Assembly (NCBI RefSeq): GCF_001029445.1
Contig: NZ_LDOT01000012.1
Location: 186,001 to 250,000, forward strand
Source: Photobacterium aquae
Lineage (GTDB): Bacteria; Pseudomonadota; Gammaproteobacteria; Enterobacterales; Vibrionaceae
Length of the DNA stretch: 64,000 nt
Direction: 5' to 3'
Made by a program: the position numbers and the translations under genes. Position 1 is the stretch's first letter. The number at the start of each line of letters is the position of its first letter. This document shows, in pieces, positions 1 through 11,023 of the stretch. Below the pieces are notes generated by a model. The model was not told the DNA's origin and made no database searches. It was given only the letters and a program-made list of their open reading frames with translations.

Positions 1-356
<356 letters not shown>

Positions 357-391
357 TTAGGTTAAGCGCGGGATTATAACGCAACTCCGTG

Positions 392-1264
392 CTATGCCCC
401 ACATGCCTTGGCCAAATGATCCACCAACAGGCGAACTTTTGGCGATAGGTGACGGTTGTGCGGGTACAGCGCCCAAATCCCCTCTTCCGGCTCTCTAAAC
501 GGGGCAAGTATTTCCACAAGGCTGCCGTTGGCCAAATCCTCAGCCACATAATAATCCGGCAATTGAACCACCCCCAGCCCTTTCAGCGCCGCATCACGCA
601 GGGCAAAACCGCTATTACAGCGCAGGTTGCCGCTCACCCGGACGCTACGCTCCCGGCCGGACTCAATAAAATGCCAATGATCGCTATTGCCCACCAAGCA
701 GTTATGCTGGCGCAACTCAGATAACGAATGCGGTACCCCGTATTTTTCAAAGTACATCGGGGCGGCACAGATATACTGGGTTCGGCTCGCCAGTTTTCGC
801 GCCATCATGCTTGAGCTTGACAGTCGCCCAAGGCGAATCGCCAAATCGAAGCCTCCTTCAACCAAATCGACCTGCCGGTTAGTCAGCTCCATCGTCACTT
901 CGACTTCGGGGAACTGGAGCATGAACTCATTGACCAACGGCATCACGAACTGCTCGCCATAGGTCACAGGGGCGGTCATTTTGATACTGCCCTGAGGCGT
1001 GTCGCGCCGCTCGCTGATCGCCCGCTCGGCTTCTGCCAGACCATTCATCACCTGCCTGCAATGACGGTAATAAATCGCCCCTTCCTCGGTAACCGATACT
1101 TTTCGTGTGGTTCGGTAGAACAGCTTGGTGTTGAGCCGGTTTTCCAACGCGCTCACCTGCCGACTGACCTGCGCCGTCGAAATACCCAGCTGCTTTGCGG
1201 CAGCCGTAAAACTCTCGCTCTCCGCCACCGCAACAAATTCAGAGACCCCTTCCCAGACAAACAT
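392..1264 (-). CDS. LysR-family transcriptional regulator, divergent from frmA
   Basis: A 290-residue LysR-type regulator with an N-terminal winged helix-turn-helix (about residues 4-62, with the typical FTAAAKQLGISTAQVSRQV stretch) and a C-terminal effector-binding domain. An upstream open frame reaches 1348, but the extra 28 residues do not look like a LysR start, so I place the start at the ATG at 1264, where the family normally begins. It is transcribed away from frmA-frmB with about 200 bp between, the usual arrangement for a LysR protein that controls its divergent neighbour. Control of formaldehyde detoxification is therefore likely but inferred; the inducer is unknown. Confidence 0.88.
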   Translation of the reverse strand: MFVWEGVSEFVAVAESESFTAAAKQLGISTAQVSRQVSALENRLNTKLFYRTTRKVSVTEEGAIYYRHCRQVMNGLAEAERAISERRDTPQGSIKMTAPVTYGEQFVMPLVNEFMLQFPEVEVTMELTNRQVDLVEGGFDLAIRLGRLSSSSMMARKLASRTQYICAAPMYFEKYGVPHSLSELRQHNCLVGNSDHWHFIESGRERSVRVSGNLRCNSGFALRDAALKGLGVVQLPDYYVAEDLANGSLVEILAPFREPEEGIWALYPHNRHLSPKVRLLVDHLAKACGA

Positions 1265-1453
1265 CACAGCACCATTATTACCAAACAGAAAAAGTAATTT
1301 GCATTTTATGGTAATTATCATTTCATGTGAAATAAATATACTGCACACATCACAACGGGAACGAGAACTAAAACATATCTCTGTCTCCCGACATTTTCTC
1401 TCCTACTTTTATTAAACAGCCAAAGGTAGGAACAACCGGGCAGTGCCCAATAA

Positions 1454-2602
<1,149 letters not shown>

Positions 2603-2664
2603 TCCTCCATTCTCTATTTTTCAGGGAGCTGGCAACAGCTCCCTGTCTCGTTACAGGCGACCTT

Positions 2665-3510
2665 ATGAGTATTGAAAATATCAGTTGGAACAAGAGCTTC
2701 GGTGGATGGCACAAACAATATAGCCATTACTCCGAAGTGCTTGGCTGTACCATGCGCTTTGCGATATTCCTTCCGCCCCACATTACCCGTGGCGACAAGG
2801 TTCCCGTTCTCTACTGGTTGTCGGGGCTGACCTGCACCGACGAGAACTTCATGCAAAAAGCCGGGGCGCAACGTTTGGCGGCCGAGCTGGGGATCGCCAT
2901 CGTCGCCCCGGATACCAGCCCGCGCGGCGAAGACGTCCCCGATGATCCGGAGGGTGCGTATGACTTCGGCCACGGTGCGGGTTTCTACGTCAACGCCACC
3001 GAGGCCCCTTGGAACCGCCACTACCGGATGTACGATTATGTACTGGAAGAACTGCCAGCACTGATCGAAAGCCACTTCCCGGTCAACAACAAGCGGTCGA
3101 TCAGCGGCCACTCCATGGGCGGCCACGGTGCCTTGATGCTTGCCCTGCGCAATCCATCACGCTACCAGTCTGTCTCGGCCTTTAGCCCCATTAGCAATCC
3201 GACCCAATGCCCTTGGGGCAAGAAGGCCTTTGCTGGCTACCTCGGCTCAGATAAGACCAGCTGGGAACAATACGATAGCGCCTTGCTGATGAGGAACTCC
3301 GCCCAACCGGTTCCGGCTCTGGTCGATCAAGGTGACCAAGATGACTTCTTGGCCGAACAGCTCAAGCCAGAGACCTTAGTGGCCAGCGCCAAAGCGGCTG
3401 ACTACCCGCTGGAGCTACGGATGCAAGAAGGTTTTGATCATAGCTACTACTTTATTGCCAGCTTCATTGACGACCACCTGCGCTTCCACGCTCAGCACCT
3501 GTTGGATTAA
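2665..3510 (+). CDS. frmB: S-formylglutathione hydrolase
   Basis: FrmB hydrolyses S-formylglutathione to formate and glutathione, completing formaldehyde detoxification begun by FrmA. It is a 281-residue esterase D-type alpha/beta hydrolase. The nucleophile elbow [10 protein letters not shown] (catalytic Ser near residue 149) is clear, and a His in the C-terminal GFDHSYYF is the likely catalytic histidine. The oxyanion region [13 protein letters not shown] is typical of the family. It lies directly after frmA and ends just before a strong hairpin terminator shared with the convergent transporter gene. Confidence 0.95.
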   Translation: MSIENISWNKSFGGWHKQYSHYSEVLGCTMRFAIFLPPHITRGDKVPVLYWLSGLTCTDENFMQKAGAQRLAAELGIAIVAPDTSPRGEDVPDDPEGAYDFGHGAGFYVNATEAPWNRHYRMYDYVLEELPALIESHFPVNNKRSISGHSMGGHGALMLALRNPSRYQSVSAFSPISNPTQCPWGKKAFAGYLGSDKTSWEQYDSALLMRNSAQPVPALVDQGDQDDFLAEQLKPETLVASAKAADYPLELRMQEGFDHSYYFIASFIDDHLRFHAQHLLD

Positions 3511-3532
3511 CTGTCCCTACCACCCATAAAAA

Positions 3533-3554
3533 AACCCGCTCTTTCGAGCGGGTT
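3533..3554. terminator. Bidirectional terminator between frmB and the AbgT-family gene
   Basis: A 9-bp perfect stem (AACCCGCTC / GAGCGGGTT) with a four-base loop is flanked by A-rich sequence on the left and T-rich on the right. It lies between two convergent genes, so it can stop transcription from both sides. Confidence 0.85.
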
Positions 3555-3578
3555 TCGACAATGCTACAAAGATCCAGA

Positions 3579-5138
3579 TTACATCGTGTAAGTGTACGGA
3601 GCCTGGATACCTAGAGGAATACCAATTGCCCAGTAAACCAGTAGGAAAATAGTCCAACCAACCAACATCGCAATGGAATACGGCATCATCATAGATGCTA
3701 GCGTACCGATACCTGCGCTCTTCACATAACGCTGCATGTAAACCACCACCAGCGGGAAGAACACCATCATTGGAGAAATGATGTTAGACACAGAGTCACC
3801 TACACGGTAAGCGGCTTGAGTCAGCTCAGGAGAAATACCTACCGCCATCAGCATCGGTACCATGATTGGGCCGATCAGTGCCCACTTCGCAGAGGCAGAA
3901 CCCACCAATAGGTTGACCGATGCCGTTAGCAGAATCATACCAACGATAGTGATCTGACCTGGCAAGTTCATCGCCTGTAGCAGCTGAGCGCCGGACAGTG
4001 CCAGTAGCGTACCGATATTAGATTGAGTAAACGCAACAAGGAATTGGGCGATGAAAAATACCATCACCATAAAGCCAGCCATACCCGCCATCGTGGTAGA
4101 CATGGCCTTAATCACGTCTTGGCTCTGCTTGAAGGTACCTGCAACTTTACCGTAGATAATACCCGGGATAACAAACAGGATGAAAATCAACGGTACGATA
4201 GATTGCATCACAGGAGCATTAAATGCCGCGATTTCACCAGACGGGGAACGTAGCGGCGATGACTCAGGGATAAGAGCGACCACCAACAATGCGATACCCG
4301 CAATCATTGACCAACCTGCAAGAGAGAATGCTTTCGATTCAAGTTCAGTAAATGAACCCATATCAGGAGCTTCTTCAGCGTCTTCGTCAATCGCTACTTT
4401 GGATAGGCGAGGTTCAACAATCTTATCTGTGATATACCAGCCAATTGCAACGATGACGAATGAAGATAGCCCGGTGAATATGATGTTTGCCAGAGGGTTA
4501 ACAATATAGTCAGGATCCATAATCCGCGCCGCCTCTTGCGTAAAGCCAGCTAGCAGAGGATCGATACCCGATGGAATGAAGTTGGCAGAGAAGCCACCTG
4601 ATACACCGGCAAATGCAGCCGCAATACCCGCCAGAGGATGACGGCCAGCAGCGTGGAAGATGATACCACCTAGTGGAATAACCAGTACATAACCCGCATC
4701 AGCTGCTGTGTGTGACACAATCGCCACCAAAATCAGCATAGGAGTCAGTAGTTTAACTGGCGTGATATTCAGCATTTTCTTAAGGCCAGTATTGATAAAG
4801 CCTGATGCTTCAGCAACACCTACCCCCAGCATCGCAACAAGTACAATTCCCAGAGGTGCAAAACCGGTGAAGTTTTTCACCATATTGGCAAGGAAACTCG
4901 CCATAGACTCACCGGTAAGTAGATTCTTAATTTCTACTGCCTGCTGAGTCACAGGATGAACCAGACCAAAATCAAATTGTGATAGTACTGCGGAAAGGAC
5001 CCAAACTAGGACCAATCCCCAAAAGAATAAAAGGGCTGGATCTGGAATCTTGTTACCGACACGTTCAATGCCATTAAGAAATTTGTCCATCGCACTCGGC
5101 GGTGTGTCCGGTGCCTTATTTACTGCTTGATTACTCAT
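3579..5138 (-). CDS. AbgT-family inner-membrane transporter
   Basis: A 519-residue polytopic membrane protein with about a dozen hydrophobic segments. It resembles the AbgT/MtrF/YdaH family, known for p-aminobenzoyl-glutamate uptake and, in some members, export of sulfonamides. Family-like signatures include ERVGNKIPDPALLFFWG near the N-terminus, SHTAADAGYVLVIPLG and NLLVGSASAKWALIGPIMVPM. The start at 5138 has GGAG five bases upstream. It stands alone between terminators, with about 400 bp of upstream sequence. The substrate cannot be told from sequence; import of folate breakdown products or drug export are both possible. Confidence 0.88.
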   Translation of the reverse strand: MSNQAVNKAPDTPPSAMDKFLNGIERVGNKIPDPALLFFWGLVLVWVLSAVLSQFDFGLVHPVTQQAVEIKNLLTGESMASFLANMVKNFTGFAPLGIVLVAMLGVGVAEASGFINTGLKKMLNITPVKLLTPMLILVAIVSHTAADAGYVLVIPLGGIIFHAAGRHPLAGIAAAFAGVSGGFSANFIPSGIDPLLAGFTQEAARIMDPDYIVNPLANIIFTGLSSFVIVAIGWYITDKIVEPRLSKVAIDEDAEEAPDMGSFTELESKAFSLAGWSMIAGIALLVVALIPESSPLRSPSGEIAAFNAPVMQSIVPLIFILFVIPGIIYGKVAGTFKQSQDVIKAMSTTMAGMAGFMVMVFFIAQFLVAFTQSNIGTLLALSGAQLLQAMNLPGQITIVGMILLTASVNLLVGSASAKWALIGPIMVPMLMAVGISPELTQAAYRVGDSVSNIISPMMVFFPLVVVYMQRYVKSAGIGTLASMMMPYSIAMLVGWTIFLLVYWAIGIPLGIQAPYTYTM

Positions 5139-5550
5139 GGGAACTCCATGGTTATTGATGATGTTGTTAGTTTGCGGTGCTGTAATAATTATTTATCCGC
5201 CGCTATTCCCATGTTACCCACATAGAAAAACCGACAAGGATTGTAATGAAAAGATCAAAAGAAAACGCATGTTCATCTAACTAATAACAAAATACTACTA
5301 GACCATTTTGTAAGGGGATATTAATACGAAACATCCTAAAAACATATAACTCACAACAACAACAAAAGTCAGCAACGGAATTTTCAACTAACTTTGCGAG
5401 TAAAGATACAAAATGCTCGTTACCGTCAACATCACTTTCAATCAACAACAGTTAAATATCCTAGCAATCTGGTAAAGTGTAGACGATAAAAAAAGGGTCC
5501 CTAACGGGACCCTTTTTACAACCAGAATGATAATCCTCACACGGAGAATC
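5139..5550. other. Intergenic region upstream of the AbgT-family gene
   Basis: About 410 bp with no convincing gene on either strand. The right end holds the guaA terminator hairpin; the rest is AT-rich and is presumably the promoter region of the leftward transporter gene. I see no clear operator, RNA gene or repeat in it. Confidence 0.6.
5491..5517 (-). terminator. Terminator downstream of guaA
   Basis: An 11-bp stem (AAAAGGGTCCC / GGGACCCTTTT, loop TAAC) lies about 35 bp beyond the guaA stop codon. Reading leftward the stem is followed by a run of T, as expected for intrinsic termination of guaBA. Confidence 0.87.
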
Positions 5551-7134
5551 TTATTCCCACTCGATCGTTGCTGGCGGCTTGCCGGATACGTCGTATACCA
5601 CGCGGGAGATACCGTCTACTTCGTTGATGATACGGTTCGATACCTTGCCCAAGAACTCGTAAGGTAGGTGAGCCCAGTGCGCAGTCATAAAGTCGATCGT
5701 CTCTACCGCACGCAGCGATACAACCCAATCGTACTTACGACCATCGCCCATCACGCCTACAGAACGAACCGGCAGGAACACGGTGAAAGCCTGAGAGACC
5801 TTGTTGTACAAATCCGCTTTGTGCAGCTCTTCGATGAAAATAGCATCGGCGCGGCGCAGCAGGTCACAGTACTCTTTCTTCACTTCACCCAGCACGCGAA
5901 CACCTAGGCCCGGCCCAGGGAACGGATGGCGGTATAGCATGTTGTAAGGCAGGCCAAGCTCAAGGCCGATCTTGCGAACCTCATCTTTGAACAGCTCTTT
6001 AAGCGGCTCGACAAGGCCCATCTTCATATCGTCTGGCAGGCCGCCCACGTTGTGGTGCGACTTGATAACGTGTGCCTTGCCTGTCTTAGAAGCAGCAGAC
6101 TCGATCACATCAGGGTAAATCGTACCCTGTGCCAGCCACTTGGCGTTTTGCAGCTTCTTCGACTCTTCGTCAAACACTTCCACGAACACGCGACCGATGA
6201 TCTTACGCTTGGCTTCAGGCTCATCAACACCTTCCAGTGCCGACAAGAAGCGCTCTTCCGCATTAACATGAACAATGTTCAGGCCGAAATGGTCACCGAA
6301 CATATCCATTACCTGCTCGCCTTCGTTCAAGCGCAGCAGGCCGTTGTCAACGAATACACACGTCAATTTGTCACCGATTGCACGGTGAACCAGCATCGCC
6401 ACAACGGATGAATCAACACCACCAGACAGGCCAAGGATCACCTCGTCGTCACCAACCTGCTCTTTGATGCGGGCTACGGCATCTTCGATGATGTTCTCTG
6501 ATGTCCACAGCTTCTCGCAGCGGCAGATATTAAGGACGAAGTTTTCGATAAGACGCATACCCTGACGAGTATGGGTTACTTCCGGGTGGAACTGAACGCC
6601 GTAGAAATGCTTAGCTTCATTGGCCATCGCTGCGTAAGGACACGTTTCGGTCTCTGCAACCTTGACGAAATCAGATGGGATTTCAATCACTTTATCGCCG
6701 TGGCTCATCCATACGTCAAGCAATGCCGTACCGTCTTCGGCAATAGCGTCTTCGATATTGAGCAGGAAGTCTGTTGGTTCTACCACGCGCACCTGCGCAT
6801 AGCCGAACTCTCGCTCGTTTGAACCGGCAACCTTACCACCTAGCTGCTCAGCCATTGTCTGCATGCCGTAGCACACACCGAATACTGGCACACCGGCTTC
6901 GAATACATACTGAGGAGCGCGAGGAGAACCTTCCTCAGTCACGCTCTCTGGACCACCTGATAAAATAATACCGTTAGGGTTGAACTCGCGGATATCCGCC
7001 TCATCAACATCCCAGCTCCACAGTTCGCAGTAAACACCGATTTCGCGAATACGACGGGCAATTAGCTGCGTGTACTGAGAACCAAAGTCCAGGATCAGAA
7101 TACGCTGGTCATGAATATTTGTGGTAGTGGTCAT
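5551..7134 (-). CDS. guaA: GMP synthase (glutamine-hydrolysing)
   Basis: GuaA converts XMP to GMP using ATP and glutamine, the last step of guanine nucleotide synthesis. The N-terminal class I amidotransferase domain has GVCYGMQ (nucleophile Cys near residue 88) and the His/Glu pair in FHPEVTHT. The ATP-pyrophosphatase domain has the P-loop LSGGVDSS, and the C-terminal dimerisation domain ends in IEWE, as in the family. A TTG start at 7149 would add five residues; I prefer the ATG at 7134 because it gives the expected N-terminus. It follows guaB, but a hairpin and a PurR-like box in the gap suggest partly separate control. Confidence 0.96.
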   Translation of the reverse strand: MTTTTNIHDQRILILDFGSQYTQLIARRIREIGVYCELWSWDVDEADIREFNPNGIILSGGPESVTEEGSPRAPQYVFEAGVPVFGVCYGMQTMAEQLGGKVAGSNEREFGYAQVRVVEPTDFLLNIEDAIAEDGTALLDVWMSHGDKVIEIPSDFVKVAETETCPYAAMANEAKHFYGVQFHPEVTHTRQGMRLIENFVLNICRCEKLWTSENIIEDAVARIKEQVGDDEVILGLSGGVDSSVVAMLVHRAIGDKLTCVFVDNGLLRLNEGEQVMDMFGDHFGLNIVHVNAEERFLSALEGVDEPEAKRKIIGRVFVEVFDEESKKLQNAKWLAQGTIYPDVIESAASKTGKAHVIKSHHNVGGLPDDMKMGLVEPLKELFKDEVRKIGLELGLPYNMLYRHPFPGPGLGVRVLGEVKKEYCDLLRRADAIFIEELHKADLYNKVSQAFTVFLPVRSVGVMGDGRKYDWVVSLRAVETIDFMTAHWAHLPYEFLGKVSNRIINEVDGISRVVYDVSGKPPATIEWE

Positions 7135-7165
7135 TTCGAGCTGTCTCAAGAATTTATTAAAAGGT

Positions 7166-7184
7166 GGGGGCTAAAATCGCCCCC
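7166..7184 (-). terminator. Hairpin in the guaB-guaA gap (possible attenuator)
   Basis: A GC-rich 6-bp stem (GGGGGC / GCCCCC) with a seven-base loop; reading leftward it is followed by ACCTTTT. It sits between the guaB stop and the guaA start, so it could reduce read-through or stabilise an mRNA end. The weak T-tract makes a true terminator uncertain. Confidence 0.5.
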
Positions 7185-7207
7185 AATCTTATACAAGTTT
7201 TGCAGTT

Positions 7208-7223
7208 AGGCAAACGTTTTCGC
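7208..7223. promoter_or_regulatory. PurR-like operator between guaB and guaA
   Basis: The 16-mer AGGCAAACGTTTTCGC fits the enterobacterial PurR consensus ANGCAANCGNTTNCNT at all fixed positions but the last. It lies 26 bp beyond the guaB stop and about 75 bp before the guaA start. A TATAAG element follows 15 bp further along the leftward strand, so a PurR-controlled guaA promoter is possible. The match is seen directly; binding is inferred. Confidence 0.6.
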
Positions 7224-7248
7224 CACCCGTTGGTACGGGCGGTGAAAA

Positions 7249-8712
7249 TTAACCCATACGGTAGTTTGGCGCTTCTTTGGTAATGGTCACGTCATGAACA
7301 TGCGACTCTTTCATACCTGCACCGGAGATACGTACAAACTCCGCCTTGGTGCGCAGCTCTTCGATGGTAGCCGAGCCAGTCAAGCCCATGCTTGAACGCA
7401 GGCCGCCCATTTGCTGGTGTACGATCTCTTTCATGTGGCCTTTATAGGCAACACGGCCCTCGATACCTTCCGGTACCAATTTGTCAGCCGCATTGTCAGA
7501 CTGGAAATAACGGTCAGAAGAACCTTTGGACATCGCACCCAGCGAGCCCATACCACGGTATGACTTGTAGGCGCGGCCTTGGTACAGCTCCACTTCACCC
7601 GGAGCTTCTTCGGTGCCGGCAAACATCGAGCCGACCATCACACACGATGCACCGGCAGCAATCGCCTTACACATATCGCCAGAGAAACGGATACCGCCAT
7701 CGGCAATAACAGGGATACCGTATTCATCAGCCACTGCTGCCGCATCGGCAATCGCTGTTACCTGAGGAACACCAACACCGGTAACAATACGGGTCGTACA
7801 GATTGAACCTGGACCAATACCGACTTTCACAGCACTTACGCCAGCTTCAATCAGAGCACGGGCACCTTCAGCTGTTGCCACGTTGCCGCCAATAATAGGC
7901 AGGTTAGGGTAAGCATTGCGGGTTTCGCGGATACGATTCAGAACACCTTCTGAATGGCCATGAGAAGAGTCAATCAGCAGCACATCGACACCGGCTTCAA
8001 CCAGCGCCTTAACGCGGTCTTCATTACCCGCGCCCGCGCCGACTGCCGCACCGACACGCAGACGACCAAATTCGTCTTTACAAGCGTTTGGCTTGCGCTC
8101 TGCTTTCTGGAAGTCCTTGGCGGTGATCATGCCGCGCAGCTGGAAATCGTCGTTAACCAGCAACACTTTCTCTACGCGGTGCTGCTGCATGATTTGCTCG
8201 ACTTCCTCGCGCGATGCGCCTTCTTTGGCTGACGCCAACTTGTCCTTCGGTGTCATCACCTCTTCGACTTTAAGCGACAGATCTGTCACGAAGCGAACAT
8301 CACGGCCAGTAATAATACCAACCAGCTCGTTGTTATCCGATACAACCGGGTAACCGGCAAAGCCGTTTTCCAGTGTCAGGCGCTTCACATCTTCAATCGT
8401 ATTGTATGGCTTGACTGTTACCGGCTCAGAGACAACGCCCGCTTCGAACTTCTTCACCATGCGTACTTCGCAGGCCTGCTGTTCGATAGACATGTTCTTG
8501 TGGATAAAGCCGATACCCCCTTCCTGCGCCAGGGCAATCGCCAGGCGGCCTTCGGTTACTGTATCCATCGATGCAGAAATCATCGGAATATTCAGCGAAA
8601 TATCTTTCGTCAGGCGGGTGCGCAGATCGGCAGTGTTAGGTAGAACGGTAGAATGGGCTGGAACTAGTAGAACATCATCAAAAGTCAAAGCTTCTTGTTT
8701 GATTCGTAACAT
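7249..8712 (-). CDS. guaB: Inosine-5'-monophosphate dehydrogenase
   Basis: GuaB oxidises IMP to XMP with NAD and is the committed step towards GMP. The 487-residue length is typical. The TIM-barrel catalytic core has the active-site loop [11 protein letters not shown] with the nucleophile Cys305, the same number as in E. coli, and two CBS domains are inserted at about residues 93-205. The C-terminal [10 protein letters not shown] flap region is present. It is the first gene of guaBA and lies divergent from xseA. A TATAAT box and an overlapping PurR-like operator are visible upstream, consistent with purine repression. Confidence 0.97.
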   Translation of the reverse strand: MLRIKQEALTFDDVLLVPAHSTVLPNTADLRTRLTKDISLNIPMISASMDTVTEGRLAIALAQEGGIGFIHKNMSIEQQACEVRMVKKFEAGVVSEPVTVKPYNTIEDVKRLTLENGFAGYPVVSDNNELVGIITGRDVRFVTDLSLKVEEVMTPKDKLASAKEGASREEVEQIMQQHRVEKVLLVNDDFQLRGMITAKDFQKAERKPNACKDEFGRLRVGAAVGAGAGNEDRVKALVEAGVDVLLIDSSHGHSEGVLNRIRETRNAYPNLPIIGGNVATAEGARALIEAGVSAVKVGIGPGSICTTRIVTGVGVPQVTAIADAAAVADEYGIPVIADGGIRFSGDMCKAIAAGASCVMVGSMFAGTEEAPGEVELYQGRAYKSYRGMGSLGAMSKGSSDRYFQSDNAADKLVPEGIEGRVAYKGHMKEIVHQQMGGLRSSMGLTGSATIEELRTKAEFVRISGAGMKESHVHDVTITKEAPNYRMG

Positions 8713-8766
8713 TGCAATATCTCACACCAGAGTGGGTTGAAAGGATGTATAAAATATTGCGGTCGA

Positions 8767-8772
8767 ATTATA
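8767..8772 (-). promoter_or_regulatory. -10 box of the guaB promoter
   Basis: A perfect TATAAT on the leftward strand 55 bp before the guaB start. The -35 region is not a good consensus match; the PurR-like box lies immediately upstream where the -35 would be. Confidence 0.6.
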
Positions 8773-8778
8773 CGCACG

Positions 8779-8794
8779 GTGCAATCGTTTGGCT
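8779..8794. promoter_or_regulatory. PurR-like operator over the guaB promoter
   Basis: GTGCAATCGTTTGGCT matches the PurR consensus ANGCAANCGNTTNCNT except at two fixed positions. It abuts the guaB TATAAT box, so bound PurR would block RNA polymerase. This is the expected location for purine repression of guaBA. Confidence 0.6.
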
Positions 8795-8808
8795 AGTAAT
8801 TTTTTTAA

Positions 8809-8836
8809 TTGACTTTTTCTTCTTGATGTGTAGTAT
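8809..8836 (+). promoter_or_regulatory. Candidate xseA promoter
   Basis: TTGACT and TAGTAT are separated by 16 bp on the rightward strand, about 120 bp before the xseA start. Both hexamers are fair sigma-70 matches. It is the best candidate in the divergent gap but untested. Confidence 0.4.
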
Positions 8837-8958
8837 ATTTCGGTTAAGTTTCCGGTGCTGCGGTCGGCATTTTTCGACCAAGATCTGTCCATAGATCTGC
8901 CCAAACTCCGCCATCCGCGCAATACCGCCCATCTCCCCCACAACAGGTAGCTTGCCGC

Positions 8959-10311
8959 TTGAGCCTTTTCAACCAACAATCCCAAGCCAATGACCGGATC
9001 TATACGGTTTCCAGTTTGAATGCCCAGGTTCGCCTGATCCTGGAAAACGAGATGGGTGTCGTATGGCTGGTCGGTGAAATTTCAAACTTTTCCATGCCCG
9101 TGTCGGGGCATTGGTACTTCACCCTCAAAGATTCACGCGCCCAAGTAAAATGCGCCATGTTCAAAGGCAGCAACCGGCGGGTCATGTTCAAACCGGCCAA
9201 TGGCGCGCAAGTATTGGTCAAAGCACGGCTGTCGCTCTACGAACCCCGCGGTGACTACCAACTGATCATCGAAAGCATGCAGCCCGAAGGTGATGGCCGC
9301 CTACAACAGCAGTTCGAGCAATTGAAGATGGCTCTGGCAGCCGAAGGGCTGTTTGCCCAAACATTGAAAAAACCGCTGCCGGCACAACCTAAACGGGTCG
9401 GGATCATTACCTCCCAAACCGGTGCTGCGCTACACGATATCCTCCATGTCCTCAAACGACGCGACCCGAGCTTGCCTGTGGTCATCTACCCAACGATGGT
9501 TCAAGGCGAGGGAGCGGCAATCTCCATTGCCCAAGCAATAGGCAGAGCCAACGCCCGCCAGGAGTGCGATGTACTGATCGTTGGCCGGGGCGGCGGCTCG
9601 CTTGAGGATCTCTGGGCATTCAACGAGGAAATCGTAGCCCGCACCATCGTCGCCAGCCAAATTCCTATCGTCAGTGCCGTCGGCCACGAAGTCGACGTAA
9701 CAATTGCCGATTTTGTCGCCGATGTCAGGGCCCCGACCCCCTCGGCAGCGGCAGAGCTGATCAGCCGTGACAGTAACCACCAGCAACAACAGCTTGAACA
9801 GCGCTGCCAGCGTTTGCAGCATGCGATAAAAAACCGCTTGGCCAGCCACTCTACCCAGATCTTGCGCCTTCAACACCGGCTAGATCGCCAGCATCCGCAA
9901 ATCCGGCTGAACCAACAGCAACAGCAGCTTGACGAGCTTTCTGCACGTATGCTCAAGGCAATGCAAGAGCAGCTCAACCGCTACCAGCAGCACATTAACA
10001 AACAGCAATACAAGCTGGCACTGCATTCACCACAGCGCCAACTACAACGGCAAACAGCCCAGCTCGATACGCTCCAACAGCGCCTTAAAACCGCCTTGGA
10101 CCGCCAGCTGGTCAAGGCCAATCACAAACTGGCACTGGCCGCAGAGAAACTCGAAACAGTCAGCCCGCTGGCAACACTGGCGCGTGGCTACTCCATCACC
10201 AAAGATAGCTCAGGACAGGTCGTGCGCAGTGCCGCACAGGTTCGTCCCGGCGATCACCTACTGACTAGCGTCGCCGACGGCGAGATACATTCTGTCGTCT
10301 CTAAATCCTAG
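8959..10311 (+). CDS. xseA: Exodeoxyribonuclease VII large subunit
   Basis: XseA is the catalytic subunit of exonuclease VII, which degrades single-stranded DNA to oligonucleotides and acts in mismatch repair and DNA damage processing. The 450-residue protein has an N-terminal OB-fold (about residues 13-110, [10 protein letters not shown]), the catalytic core with [14 protein letters not shown] and [13 protein letters not shown], and a long glutamine-rich coiled coil (about 270-400) that binds XseB. The start codon is TTG at 8959, supported by AGGTAG about ten bases upstream and by the conserved N-terminal sequence. The small subunit gene xseB is not in the window. Confidence 0.95.
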   Translation: MSLFNQQSQANDRIYTVSSLNAQVRLILENEMGVVWLVGEISNFSMPVSGHWYFTLKDSRAQVKCAMFKGSNRRVMFKPANGAQVLVKARLSLYEPRGDYQLIIESMQPEGDGRLQQQFEQLKMALAAEGLFAQTLKKPLPAQPKRVGIITSQTGAALHDILHVLKRRDPSLPVVIYPTMVQGEGAAISIAQAIGRANARQECDVLIVGRGGGSLEDLWAFNEEIVARTIVASQIPIVSAVGHEVDVTIADFVADVRAPTPSAAAELISRDSNHQQQQLEQRCQRLQHAIKNRLASHSTQILRLQHRLDRQHPQIRLNQQQQQLDELSARMLKAMQEQLNRYQQHINKQQYKLALHSPQRQLQRQTAQLDTLQQRLKTALDRQLVKANHKLALAAEKLETVSPLATLARGYSITKDSSGQVVRSAAQVRPGDHLLTSVADGEIHSVVSKS

Positions 10312-10331
10312 CCAATGAAGTAATACCCATA

Positions 10332-10359
10332 AAAAAACGTCACCCCGGTGACGTTTTTT
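10332..10359. terminator. Bidirectional terminator between xseA and yfgJ
   Basis: A long inverted repeat (AAAAAACGTCACC / GGTGACGTTTTTT) lies between the convergent xseA and yfgJ genes. The A and T tracts on either side make it functional in both directions. Confidence 0.87.
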
Positions 10360-10377
10360 ATTATCTCGCAATCACAA

Positions 10378-10620
10378 TCATTGCGCTTCGGCCTGCGGAG
10401 CAAAAACTATCTTCACCCGTGACTTTGACTTCAGCTCGTTGCAGCAATGACAAAAATAGCTGGCCGAGCCGCATGCCTGCAATTTTTCCAGCCGCACACC
10501 GCACTCATTACAGTAAGCCTCTTTGCGAAATGGCTGCTGGCAAAAATCACAAAAGTACCCCTCCGGCTGCCAAACCAATTCACTTTGGCAATCCGGACAA
10601 TAATTCTGACTTTGGCTCAT
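10378..10620 (-). CDS. yfgJ: Small zinc-ribbon protein, YfgJ family
   Basis: An 80-residue cysteine-rich protein with four CxxC pairs: CPDC, CDFC, CNEC and CHCC. This pattern predicts two zinc ribbons. The position between xseA and der matches yfgJ of E. coli, whose function is not established as far as I know. An open frame extends to 10644, but the ATG at 10620 has a near-perfect AAGGAGG eight bases upstream, so I start there. Its upstream region is the GATC-rich segment described separately. A role in nucleic acid or protein binding is only a guess from the fold. Confidence 0.85.
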   Translation of the reverse strand: MSQSQNYCPDCQSELVWQPEGYFCDFCQQPFRKEAYCNECGVRLEKLQACGSASYFCHCCNELKSKSRVKIVFAPQAEAQ

Positions 10621-11023
10621 CTCTATTTCCTCCTTGAGCGCCAATGGTAGCTATCGTACACCTGTCCCAATCATTTCATTACGAATACAGCGTAAATTAG
10701 CACTATCCCGATGATAGACACTGGCGATGATCTTTACTCGATCTCTTGATCAGCGACAAAATACACCGCGATCAGCGATCACCTATCAAAAGAACATTTA
10801 TCAATACACTTCCCGAAAGCATAAGTTACATATTCTGCATTTCAATTTAATCCGATATATAAAACTACAACTTCCGAGATCAAACCTAACGATCAAGTAT
10901 TTTGTAAAATCCACCACACAGATCAACCTATATTCTTGATCACAAGAAGATCTATTGATAAATAACATTAAAAACAAATAGTTAAACTAAATCCATCCTG
11001 ATTTGTAGATTATCCGGTTCAGA
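10621..11023. other. AT-rich intergenic region with clustered GATC sites
   Basis: About 400 bp between the end of the AlaX-type gene and the start of yfgJ. No credible gene is seen. Eleven GATC tetramers fall between 10729 and 11025, and five of them lie in TTGATC in one orientation or the other. Chance expectation is about one per 256 bp. The region must contain the yfgJ promoter; no terminator for the upstream leftward gene is evident. Confidence 0.65.

Noticed and set aside
1265..1348. 28-residue N-terminal extension of the LysR gene divergent from frmA
   Set aside because: LysR proteins begin near the helix-turn-helix; the extension is not conserved-looking and lies in the promoter gap.
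10727..10939. 70-codon frame in the GATC-rich gap
   Set aside because: Low-complexity, AT-driven frame without a ribosome site or similarity that I can recognise.
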